Shown one piece after another: positions 12,644 to 23,339 of a stretch of DNA of 64,000 bases. The translations under genes and the position numbers were made by a program. Below the pieces are notes generated by a model. It had not been told where the DNA came from, made no database searches, and worked only from the letters and a program-made list of their open reading frames with translations. The stretch is taken from the NCBI GenBank assembly GCA_951812925.1, contig OX638372.1, forward strand, positions 53,690,028-53,754,027. The letters run 5' to 3'. The stretch's first letter is position 1, and each line of letters begins with the position of its first letter. Origin of the DNA: Calliopum simillimum (lineage: Eukaryota; Arthropoda; Insecta; Diptera; Lauxaniidae).

Positions 12644-13326
12644 TGGTACTATTTATGTTTCGGGAACTGGCAACACTAATGTCAATAGCTAAAATCTGGC
12701 AACACCATATTAAAGTTTGACATTTTTTGGCATAAATGTACTCACAACGTTTTGATGTATAAGTGCCATTTGTTTTGTTTACAGTGAGTTAAGAAAATCC
12801 TTTTTTGATCCTTTTTTTGAGCGATTGATAAATTATGGGGTATCCAACGAGAACAAATTTTTTTTACAACTAAGTGTTCATGCAAAATCGAATGTGCAAG
12901 GATGTCTCTATCCCACAATATGTCACACGACAATCTTGCATTATCAGTTCATGCACTGCATCGATGTTTTGTGGCAGAACAACCGATTTTGGACAACCTT
13001 CACGGAATTCGTCGGCGACCGAACTATAACCGCGATTGAATTCACTTTACCAGCAATATACTGTAGTTTTTGATGGTGCTTTATCGTCATACAAAGAACT
13101 GAGTTCATCGACACATTCTTGTTGAGATAATCCACGTCGATATTGTGAAAAATAATCCAACGAAAACCTTCTCTTGAAATTTCCATTTTTTGGCCAAATA
13201 GCACTTATACATCAAAACGTTGTTAATACGTTTATGCCAAAAAATGTCAAACTTTATTATGGTGTTGCCAGATTTTAGCCATTGACATTAATGTTGCCAG
13301 TTCCCGAAATATAAATAGCACCCCTT
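12644..13326 (-). mobile_element. Mariner deletion derivative with long TIRs
   Basis: The outer arms pair over roughly 100 bp: left TCGGGAACTGGCAACACTAA and right TTAATGTTGCCAGTTCCCGA, continuing through TTTGACATTTTTTGGCATAAA. Inside, the minus strand holds the transposase start (MEISREGFRWIIFHN) and the segment ILHEHLVVKKICSRWIPHNL, both frameshifted. The catalytic domain is gone. Confidence 0.85.
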
Positions 13327-13329
13327 GTA

Positions 13330-14285
13330 CGACAAAGTGAAATCAATCAATCTGGCGATAGAAGTCAATCTTGTGGCAGATTACAATTTCAATGATTGAA
13401 AAATATTTAACCTTGAAAATCGTCTACTGGATCCCCTACATTTTGAACAAATTTCCGCAGTCTCGAATTAAAATTAATTGTACCACGGCATAGAATTACA
13501 GTTTTGGAGCGTTCTTATTTTGTCCCTGCAAGACGATTGTGGAATAATCTTCCACTAGAATTGCAAACTGTTAGGTATTTTGCGATCTGAACACAGATAT
13601 AGCCGAAAACTAACTTTCTGCTAATAGGTTACTGTACGTACCTTTCGAAAATAGAGCATGAAAATCTGTTGAAAGATTCCCGGGATTCTATACAACTTTT
13701 CTTAATCTTGGTATTGGTCTTGAAATGATATCAGTGTCTTGGTCTCGAAAGATTACCAAGACCAAGACTCATACTCATCGCTAATATTTGTCGATGTTAT
13801 TCCGAAACCGGTCTCAAAATTGCTGTATCTCTTATGGTTTTCGAAATATCCTAACTTAAGGATACGATATCTCCGAGAAAAAAAGATATCAGTACAATTC
13901 AAATTACGTTTTGAAGAGAAAAACTGAACTGAACCACCATATTTTACGTACATAGTCCTGTTATATCGCTTGAAAAATAGCAAAAACCTGTGTTTTTAGC
14001 ACTTTTATATAAGTATGTCTCAAAAACCATAAAAGAAACAGCAATTTGAGACTGGATTCAGAAAAAGCATCGACAAATACATCGAAAATGGCTATTTTAG
14101 TTTATGTTTCACTTACATATTTTTTTAACCTCCTAGGTAAGTATATCTATGAAAACTAACCCATTTAACCAAAAAAAACAAAAAATTGCCTTGGTTTTGA
14201 TTTTAAAAAGCATGTCACTTCGGAGATTTACGGCCATTAATTTCAGCAAAAAAAAAAAATTTACCCTACGTCGTCCCATTAATAT
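13330..14285. other. No gene seen
   Basis: AT-rich DNA within the HFM1 intron. Open frames are short and lack recognisable motifs. Confidence 0.4.
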
Positions 14286-14480
14286 AGCATATTTGAACAC
14301 CGTGGTCATAATATGAATTGGCTGACATTTTGTGAGAAATGAATAAAATTGGGCTTTGTTTTCACGAAGCCTTACTTGATGGTATGGAATTGATGGCATT
14401 AAGATGATAAAATGATATCGGTTAAATAACCGATTATTATGACACAAAATGTGTCTGACATTACTTTTGCCCCTTAATAG
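14285..14480. repeat. MITE-like unit related to the arms of the 60.5-62.4 kb foldback
   Basis: GTCATAATATGAATTGGCTG, then TGGAATTGATGGCATTA and ATAACCGATTATTATGACA, ending TGACATTACTTTTGCC. The same order of words occurs at 38.6, 60.7, 61.1, 61.5, 61.8 and 62.1 kb. Confidence 0.65.
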
Positions 14481-15190
14481 CATCGCACTTTAAAATCAAA
14501 TGAATCGTTTATTTTAAAAGTGGTAGTACTATTTTTAATGGTAAATCCAACACATGAGCTGCTGAGATTTGTTAGAACCAAATGGAATTTCTCTGGCATT
14601 TTGCATTTGTTTTTTTTTTATTAATATTATTTGATCAAAATCATTAATTCGTATAAATAAAAGATGCAATTGCACATGTACAGCTTTTTGATTAATTTCT
14701 TAATATTTATATTAATAGTTTATATGTAAGTATATAAAATAAATATTATAATTTTTCGAAGCAGGGAGGCCGTTCGCGTGAAAAGGCTCATATAAGTATG
14801 CATTAATATAATTGTATCTGTATATCTCGAAATATTATTGTAATACAATACCAAAGCATTAGAACTGCAATAGACATACTTAGCAAGTTAATGAATAATT
14901 TGTTGATACCCCTTGTTAGGATGATATTGAAATCGAACATTGACTAAATGCACTGCTGCTGCTTCTGTTGTTATTGCTGCCGCTCTAACACATCAAACCT
15001 ACGGTTTCGCTACTGCCAAAGCATCAGCCACAGCCGGAGCTAGAGCTGAAGCGCTGCAACAAAATGTGCAAAGAATTTTTGTTTATATTCAAGTGATCGC
15101 ATAAGGCAGGCAGCAGAAGACATTTGGAAGATACGATAGCTTCTTTTATACCTTTGACCTATGGTGTGAAACAAAACAAAATTAACTCGC

Positions 15191-15230
15191 TATAAAAGAC
15201 TGTCGTGGTTTCAAATTCATGCCAGTCCAT
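15191..15230 (+). promoter_or_regulatory. TATA box and likely initiator of the cuticle gene
   Basis: TATAAAAG at 15191-15198 is followed about 30 bp later by CCAGTCC (around 15222-15228), the correct spacing for a TATA/Inr promoter. This would give a 5' UTR of about 178 nt. A second weaker TATAAA at 15337-15342 lies closer to the start codon. TATA promoters are common in cuticle genes. Confidence 0.6.
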
Positions 15231-15401
15231 ACAACGAATCGCGGGATTGTACACAGCGCTGCACTACACTGGAACAGTTAAGCTAAGCTTTAATTGTTGT
15301 TGACATTGTTGGAGTTTTTGATTTGTGTTTACTCGCTATAAACATTAATCACGCAACGCAAAAGGATTCGCGCATCGATTTATCAGAAAAAAAAAAGAAA
15401 A

Positions 15402-18076
15402 ATGTCGTCAGTCGTGTGTAAGGTTATTTTTACGTTGCTGTGTCTATGTGTTCTAGTGTACGCGCGACCTCAAGCTCCGGATCAACCAGAGCCGGTAAAA
15501 GATATTAATATTTAATATTAAAAAAAAAAATAAAAATAATGTGAACTTGGAAATTTATTGTTTGAGAAAGTTTAACATGTTGAAGGACTAAGTACTGTGT
15601 GCTATGTATATTTATAATGTTCTACAGTAAAATAAGCTAAAAAATTCTTGAAAAAAGTAAAATTTGCTGCGGTCTTGAAACTTGCCACAGTTATTTATCA
15701 GGCTTTAAAAACTTTATAGAAAAAAAAAAAAACACCGCTCAACGGGTGGCTTAACCCTTCTTTCTGAGGATTCAAAGATTTAAAAATTAAGCTTGTGACT
15801 AATGACTTAAAAATAAGCGTCGGACAAAAAAAAGTTTTCCAAACAAAGAGTTGTAGCTGACGTAATTCTGCAAATTTTTTTTTTTTTTTTTATTTAAACA
15901 TCTATCTACGCAAACCCTCAAATTTCTCAGTTTCAAATTTTTTTCAATTAGGTAAAAGTTCTAAAAATATGCAAATAACACGATTTCACAATAAGTATTT
16001 GGTTAAGCCTTAGCTGGAACTTTAACTGGCAGTTTAGCATTATATTTCATACAAAATTTTAATTGTCTGGAAGATTAGTTTCAACTGGATATTGTGAAAA
16101 CGGCCCTAATGTTTTATTGAAATAATAAAAATTTTAAAGGTACAAGATAATGACGACATTAGAAGTATTAATATTAAGTACCCAATATTCCAAATTCATT
16201 ATTGTTTATTTTTTTTTTTTTTTTTTTTGTTTTGTCATTTAAATTAATTTTTAAACGTGAAATATTTTAATTTTAGAAATTCGTTTATTTTTAAAAAATG
16301 AAAAAAAAAAAGACTCTTACTGTAAAATATTTAATACGAAAACTATATAATTTGAAAGACTGAATCCGAATCCTTCAAAATGTTTTCCGAATTTTTCCGA
16401 TCAGTCAACAAATAAAGAAGTAATAGCCGTTTTAATTTAAAATTAATATTAAATAGTTGGTACTCGCGGGATTTCGAAAACGAAACAAAGGACTCTTCTT
16501 AATTAGCTGAGTCAATTTTCATGCTAGAAAGATATTTAAAACGAAAATGTGCGGAACTACACCAGCATAATTTTTGAGTTCTTCACCTTAGAATCCCCAA
16601 AAAGTGGGCTTGGATGCCCCGCTGAGCCTTATAAACAACTGTGACAAGCTTCAGGTCCGCAACAATTTTTTTCTTTTAAATATTTAATATTACTGTACTA
16701 TATGCTGTGTGACTTTTTTACTAATATTGAGTTCGCTGAAACCGAAAATGAAGTCAGTTTTTTCAGGCCACCCGGAACCATACAAAAAATAGAAGGGATG
16801 GAATTAGGGGGCGCTGCACTTTCCATACAAAAAAAATTCTGAACATTCGCCAATCCTACTATTTTAGCAGATTTGAAACTTCAAGCATAAATGTACATGC
16901 ATGCACCAAAGACCATGCAACAAATGGTAAGATTAGACTAGGGGACGTTGTATTCCCATACAAAAAATTACAAAAAATGTCCCCTAACGAGCTTGTGGCT
17001 TATTGTATGAGAGTGCAACGCCCCCTGGTCTAATATAATGTCAGTATTCGACCATTCTTAAATCCAAGATAGCGGACGCATATAATAAAAATATTTAGAT
17101 CTTGAGAGCAGTTAACCGTGCCATTGTTTTCGGCGAATCCCGAAACATTAAGACTTCGTCCAGAAATCTGTTACTGAAATTATACGCAAGCGCAATACAT
17201 TTTACTCGACTAAGTTAATAGAAAGAAATATGCATTGGATACTGATACTACTACCGCTCCGAGATTGATAATGAAATGATTAAATAAGCGCAAGAAAAAA
17301 GTTTTATTCATTGGATTTTAATATTTACGATCTCATTCAACAGACTGCAAAACAACATTTTCAAAAGAATGATCGAGCCAATTTACTAGAGCATTGACAG
17401 TGAGCCGGATGTTGGCATAAGTTGAGACTAAACTACGACTTTGAGTATCTAAAATACTATCCCGCCAATGGTTTATTTTCACTTATTCTAACATTTAAAA
17501 ATATCAGAAGCATCATACAAACATTTTCTTTGCAATTGCAAACTTCAAGTAAGAATATGAAATCCTGCAGGTACATTGAAAATTCTGAGGATGCAGTCGG
17601 ATTCAGCATCGAACAGAACATAAGGATACATATAAGAAATAAAAAGTTGATTCCACTTTTTTTTTGAATGGCTATGTTATAAGTTATTGCTCCTTTAATA
17701 AACAATTGTACACAATTTATTGTGCTGAATAGTATGGGCACATGCATAAGTGGGCATTTAACATAATGTTTTATTTTTCCTAACTTTCTATTTTATAGTA
17801 CGAGTATCAGTATGAAGTAAAGGATCCAGAAAAGGAATTATTCTTTAACAAAAATGAAGCAGGTGATGCTGCTGGAAAAGTAAGTAACTACTTACAAGTA
17901 CATCTCTTAAAACTCAACACACAGCATTAAAAATGATTTTCTTTAATAAACAGGTTTCTGGTCAATATTCAGTCTGGTTACCCGATGGACGCTTAATGAC
18001 GGTCGCGTATACTGTTGATGGTGAAAATGGATTTGTACCTAAAGTGACTTTTGATACTAATAATCCACTAGGATAA
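15402..18076 (+). CDS. Small RR-domain cuticle protein (pro-resilin-like)
   Basis: Three exons, 15402-15494, 17799-17879 and 17954-18076, all joined in phase 0, encode 98 aa. Residues 1-21 are a signal peptide with a Leu/Val/Cys-rich core ending VYA, so cleavage before RPQAP is likely. The rest is almost entirely one Rebers-Riddiford chitin-binding module: the YEYQYEVKDP lead, then a GQYSVWLPDGRLMTVAY segment and VDGENGFVPKVTF. Family knowledge: such proteins are secreted by epidermis and bind chitin in the cuticle. It lacks the elastic Gly-rich repeats of resilin itself. A signal-peptide exon separated from the RR domain by a large first intron (2.3 kb here) is the usual architecture of this family. 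The whole gene lies within the HFM1 intron on the opposite strand. The exact orthologue among the many Cpr genes cannot be named from sequence alone. Confidence 0.92.
16805..17026. repeat. Inverted repeat in cuticle-gene intron 1
   Basis: GGGGGCGCTGCACTTTCCAT near 16807 pairs imperfectly with TTGTATGAGAGTGCAACGCC near 17000. Likely a short foldback transposon; no coding capacity. Confidence 0.5.
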
Positions 18077-18100
18077 TTTTAAAAAGCTTTGTATAAATAG

Positions 18101-18106
18101 AATAAA
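18101..18106 (+). terminator. Poly(A) signal of the cuticle gene
   Basis: AATAAA lies 25 nt after the stop codon at 18074-18076. HFM1 exon 6 ends on the other strand about 580 bp further right, so the nested transcript should stop well before it. Confidence 0.55.
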
Positions 18107-18689
18107 AAAAAACATTATACAAAACATAGCACTGCAAATAGAACAATGATAACCTGGTGAAATCTCATGATAGTCTTGCAGAACAAGCAGCATATATACA
18201 TACTAATATTAATTAATAGAATAAGAACAGCAACGACAACACACGATTTATTTTATTATTCATTTCCTTTTCGTCATCTTTGTACTATATTCATGTAAAA
18301 TATGAGAAAACCAAATTGTATTAAATATTTTTGGCGAAAAAAATTTCAAATATCTTTTGTAGATCAAAATACATGGTTTACTATAACATTTAATGGTATA
18401 ACAATTAACTCGTATATTGCTAATACTAGTGTACATCATCTTCCGTAATTGATTTATTATGTAATTACAACAAATAAATTATATAATATATTTCTTAAGT
18501 TTGTTCATAATTTGTTATTTTATGGAAAACTTGCAAATTTTTGTTGTAAATTAAAGCAAGAGAAAGGCATATTTTGAAAAATGTATCATTTAACTCCTTA
18601 ATTTAAAGTATTCTTATTCCTTTGAGATAGTATATTCGTTGACCCCATGTATTAAAATCGATAATTCAAACTTAAACATACGTACTCAC

Positions 18690-21600
18690 CACATTTTTAC
18701 TTTCCGTTAGTACAACAGAAGTGCAATTTACATCATATTGAGGTCGACCAGCTCTACCAATCATTTGTAATAAAGTACTTTCCGTATATTCTCTTAGGGA
18801 ACCAGAAACATAGGACTATAAAGAAGAATTTTGAAATATTTGTTTCATAAAATTTTCAAAATCTCACCTGTGTCGATTTTATAATAACCAAATGAGCAGG
18901 TAAATTAACACCCATAGCCAAGGTGTTGGTACACAACAATATCATAATTAAACCATTTCGGAAATTTTCTTCAATAAGACTACGGTCCTGATAGCTCACA
19001 CCCGCATGATGAAACGCTATGCCATTTTGTATATATTTGCTGAGTTTCGCGTCACTAAAGCTATTAAAGTACGCTTTTTAAGTTTATTAAAAGAAAATTA
19101 AATTGAGTTAAGCATTATGATATTACCTCTGTGAAAGCTTAATAAGAAGTTCCTGTTTTTGTTTCTCTTTTGGGAGAATCCTTCTATCAGCATTAATTAC
19201 AGCAATAGCCATTTCAGTTGATTTGCGACTGTTACAAAATATCTAAAAATATATGAAAATACATATTTTGTCACGACGAGAATTATCCGATTTAAATTAA
19301 AAATTTTCCTACTCAAAATATCTTCACCATCATATTTTATCTTTAAAATAGTTAAAATATTGTTAATTTATCCTAATATTTGTATATGTTATAGAAATTT
19401 AAAAATTCTCTGTCACGTAATGTTACAATCATTTGGGACTAAAAATAGGGTTACCTGGAATGTTTTCCGGGATTTTTTAAAATTAGTTATTTTATAGATT
19501 TTGATGCGCCTTTTCCGAATTTCCTATAAAAATGCTATGACTTTTTGCTTAGAATATATCCCAGTTTACAATTTGGCAAAAATCGGTCAAGTAAGTAGTT
19601 ATGCATTGGGCGTATAAGTGTTAATAATCATGTGTTGATTTTTAAATTTGCGATATCTCATGAGAGGATATCGCAGAGATAATAAGTAAAAATACCTATT
19701 TAAAGTGAATTGATTGCACTACAAACTAAATGCTCTCTTTCTTTTGTACAGCTTATAGTTAAGGAGTTATTTTTGAAAATCCTAAAATTAAGAAAAAAAC
19801 AGTTTTGGCAAAATATGAACATATTTCTGAAATGAAGTGGCCTTTTAGAAATTTTTTCATCCATTTTATAGAACATGCAATTCCCTATGAAGGTACCTAC
19901 GAACCCTTTTTTCGTCCGACTTACTGTTCATGAGATATCGTTATTTGAAATTTAAAATATTTTTATGAAACTGTATTTCTCCTTATTTTTTCTTTCTCTA
20001 TTCCGTTTGTGATTATAGTCGGTTCTAACAGCGCAGTTTTTCGAAACAAAAAAGGCAAAACAAAGATACATGCGGCGCAAGAGTATTCATAAAAATATGT
20101 TGATTCTCAAATCGCGATATCTCATGAACGGTTAGTCGAATGAAATGTTCGCAGAGACCTTTATAAAGAATAACATTTTCATGGGCACTATTTTGCAAAA
20201 GCTGTTTTATATAAATTTTGAGATTTTCAAAAAAATTTTCCTGAGCTGTAACTTGTACAAAACAAGTTAGTAGAGCAATCAATTCCCTATAAATAGGTAT
20301 TTTGACTTTTGAGCTGCGGTTCTCCTTTCTTGAGTTATCGCAATTTCAAAATCAATACAGTGGCATATGTTGTTTTATGTACTTTTTGCCGCTTCACTCG
20401 AATCCAAATTCGGTTTGGTCTATTAGATCCGAATTTTGAAATATCTTTGCTTCAAAGTGGAAAAGTTGCTGTTTTGAGGCTTATGGCGCTCTTCGAGGAA
20501 ATAATGTAAATCAATTTTGGTAAATGAGATTGTGGATCATTATTTTTTATTTCAAAAAAGTATAAAATATTAGACTGTGACGCATTAGGGTGGCCGTTAT
20601 ATAAAAGGCTATAATGGATGGTGGTTAATCGGCTTCAAATATCGATAAAAATTTTCCTAATTTTTTTTAGATTTTTATGTTGAGTTCCTACTGGATCTGT
20701 AGAGGTCTGATTGCCCCTTTGGTTAACTTATTTGTTTGTCTGTTGAAATTACGATTACGGGCAAAAATATAAAGCTACATGCATGAAATTCGATACAGAT
20801 AATAGTTACGGTAATGTTTTGATTGGGACTAAAAATGAGCGTAATCGGTCAATGTTCACGCCTACTTCCCATATAAGCAATTTAAAACACACTTACAACG
20901 AAACGTTTTCCCTTAAAATTAATTACGAACTAAATTATGGAAATTTTTAAAAATATTTTAGGTGACGAAAAAATATTGACTCACCAGTGAAGCTTTGCCA
21001 TCCGAATATTTGAGTATTATATCAACTAGCTTATAGTTTAAGCTTATATCAAATTTGAATCCAGTTCGTTTTGATTGTACACCGATTACAAGACGTCGAA
21101 GCGGTACAGGTCGTTGGCTATCCATATATCTATTATTTTTTTAAGTTATTTATATTTGAGTATTCGATCGCTTACAAGACTTTTCTTTTTTTAAGACAAC
21201 TTATAACAATGTGCTTAAATGGCAAAAGCTGGTATCGCATGTTTTCATAATTTTTCAGGAGAGTAAAACTAAAGTTTAGGTTTATTTGAAAAAATTACAA
21301 TATCTGGTTTTTTAAGTTGTTTTCCTAAGGAACTACAAGTCCTGTAGAAAATCTGGTTTTGTCAGCTTATGGATCTCACCGAGAATAATACCCAAGACTA
21401 TATAATTCATTTTCACAAAAAATTATCGATACCAGGTTTTGCCATCTGAGTATAGATATCGATACCTCCAACGTAAAAGTTGGTAACTTGAGTTACCAAC
21501 TTTTTACGGGACAGCGTTTTTCGAAATCTACACATTTGGTTCCATCTTGTGTCAAATTTTGGTACCTCTAGCTTGAAATTTGAAGGCCTGGGCGCTATTT

Positions 21601-22874
21601 TTGAGGTCACAACCTAAATTTATTGTATATAGGTTTTCATACAAAAAAAAAAAAAGTTAAAATACAAAATTGCTCATTACTCAAAACTACGATTTTCGAG
21701 TTACCAACTTTTACGTTGGACGTATCGATATATTCTTATCAGGTTTTTGAAATATATAAGGTTAAGTATACGAAAAATTGATAATTCAGGTTAGATACAC
21801 GCTACACAAAATTTTGTTTATTTTTTACCTACAAGTAACTTATCATGTTGTACTTTGCCTTAAAAAGTGTCACGATGTTTCTTCAGAAAATTAACTTTTA
21901 TTTTGTATTTAACCTCAAATATCTCAAAAACCTGACTTAATAGGCCAATTCTGAGCTCAGAGCCGAACTATATACAGAAAGTATCTTCCTCAGCTAATTA
22001 ATTAAACAGAAAATTAAGGTATCAAGTTAAATAATTAACTTACACTAATTGGATTGTATCGTCTGAAATTTCTTTGCCTTTTCCTGGATCATCATCATCA
22101 CCAATCCAAAATGCCAAATCTTCAGTATTGGGAATAGTTGCGGATGCAACAATAAATCTAATCGTATCTTCAAAAGCATTCAAACGTGCACGGATCCTTT
22201 TCATACGCGACATGATCACTTCTAAAATGGGTCCTCGCACGTCTTCATTTAGCAGATGAACTTCATCAACCATAAATAAACGCACATCATTCAGCAATTC
22301 AGGATATTCACTAGTCAATGCACTACGCGTTAATATGTCCCACTTTTCTGGAGTTGTTATAATCAATTGAGCTTCACGTGCTGCTAGTAACACTGTGATA
22401 TCCGAATCACCGGTGATTTTAACGCAACTAACACCAAGTGCATTAAATCGTGCCTGCCACTCGTTAAATTTTTCAGTGCAAAGTGCCTTAATCGGTGCCA
22501 CATAAACGGCTTTTGTTTTGACCTCAACCGATTTGTTCCGTTCTGTAACATCTTTTGAAGTATTTTCACTGCTACGGCGTTTTTCTTCCAACAGCATCCG
22601 TACGATGGCCAGTTCAAAGGCGACGGTTTTACCAGAGCCTGTTGGAGCGCTTAATACCACAGATTTGTTCGAATGTAGAATGTCGTTAAAAAGTGCAGAC
22701 TGCACTTTATTGAAGCAATCGAAATGTCCAAAGAGGTCGCAGTATGGGGCCGCTGTGAAGTAGAAAATTGTGTGTAGCGTGGAAATTTTGTATTTAAGTG
22801 TAAAAGAGTGCATTATATATTTTTTTTTTTTTCAAAAGGATACGAATGTCCAACGCAGTTCTGAATTCCATCAT
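18690..22874 (-). CDS. HFM1: HFM1/MER3-like meiotic DNA helicase, exons 1-6 (helicase core)
   Basis: Exons read on the minus strand: 22874-22844, 22752-22044, 21129-20985, 19242-19127, 19060-18868, 18815-18690. All junctions are GT-AG and the phases chain without error to 440 codons. Residues 1-13 come from a tiny first exon plus its junction; they match the family's conserved FRTALDIP-like lead-in. Walker A APTGSGKT is at about 46-53, TTPEKWD at 143-149, the DExH box DEVH at 173-176, SAT at 214-216, and motif VI QMIGRAGRP at 415-423. Family knowledge: HFM1/MER3 is a superfamily 2, Ski2-like 3'-5' helicase that stabilises strand-invasion intermediates for meiotic crossovers. The start (first of two Met codons) was chosen because an in-frame stop lies about 30 nt upstream; a further 5' exon is possible. 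The helicase core looks intact. The assignment to HFM1 rather than HELQ rests on the PEKWD/DEVH context and on the Sec63-like part at 2.5-2.9 kb. Confidence 0.9.
19440..20580. repeat. Unclassified repeat with GATATCTCATGA motifs (HFM1 intron 3)
   Basis: GATATCTCATGA or its complement recurs near 19650, 19928 and 20108, each followed by similar AT-rich text, and CAATTCCCTAT recurs at 19877 and 20279. Looks like a decayed transposon; family unknown. Confidence 0.35.
20820..20940. repeat. Single diverged Helentron-type unit
   Basis: AATGAGCGTAATCGGTCAAT then CACGCCTACTTCCCATATAA resembles one unit of the 142-bp array. Adjacent to HFM1 exon 3. Confidence 0.4.
21216..21447. mobile_element. MITE, copy 1 of 2 flanking HFM1 exons 1-2
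   Basis: Ends ATGGCAAAAGCTGGTATCGC and TCGATACCAGGTTTTGCCAT are inverted repeats. The interior (CATGTTTTCATAATTTTTCA, GGAGAGTAAA, TCTCACCGAGAA) matches the element at 23.1 kb. In HFM1 intron 2. Confidence 0.75.
21464..21718. mobile_element. MITE with TIR CCAACGTAAAAGTTGGTAAC
   Basis: Left CCAACGTAAAAGTTGGTAAC pairs with right GTTACCAACTTTTACGTTGG, a perfect 20-bp TIR. CGATA flanks both sides. It lies 17 bp from the neighbouring MITE, so the two may be nested insertions. Confidence 0.75.
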
Positions 22875-23117
22875 CAGTTTCTTCACTCCCAAAAATTGTT
22901 ATACCGTAACACCGGAAGTGCATGAGCAGTTTGTCTGTAAAAGTGCTGCCAAATTTTGGAAAAAACGTTAATAATTGAAGAGCTGAAGTACCATAGGGTG
23001 TTTGATAAAACAATTGGTTAATATGTATTGATGTTTTTTAAATTTTTTGTTTTGCAATTATTTTGAAGCCTACTTAATACAACGAAAAACCAACTCATAA
23101 CATAATTTCTATGCAAA

Positions 23118-23332
23118 GATGGCAAAACTAGGCATCGCATGTTTTCATAATTTTTCAGGAGAGCAAATTTAAAATTTTAAGTTGATATGAAAAAATTACA
23201 ACATCCGTTTTTTCAAGTTGTTTTTCTATGAAACTGCAAGTCCTGGTGCAAAACTGATTTTGCCAACCTGTATATCTCACCGAGAACAATAACTTAGTTT
23301 CAAAAAAAATTGGCGATACCTAGTTTTGCCAA
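23118..23332. mobile_element. MITE, copy 2 of 2 flanking HFM1 exons 1-2
   Basis: TGGCAAAACTAGGCATCGCA and GGCGATACCTAGTTTTGCCA form the TIRs. Same interior as the 21.2-kb copy, same orientation, 1.9 kb apart; HFM1 exons 1 and 2 lie between them. Confidence 0.75.
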
Positions 23333-23339
23333 CTTTGCA

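Noticed and set aside
14951..15104. Ala-rich open stretch without Met, about 50 codons, upstream of the cuticle promoter
   Set aside because: No start codon, no fitting splice sites; lies before the TATA box. Probably promoter-proximal DNA with GCT/GCC-rich composition.
22813..23013. Minus-strand 66-aa frame just upstream of HFM1
   Set aside because: Its frame does not match exon 2 across the GTATCC donor; the overlapping frame starting at 22874 does, and gives the conserved lead-in.
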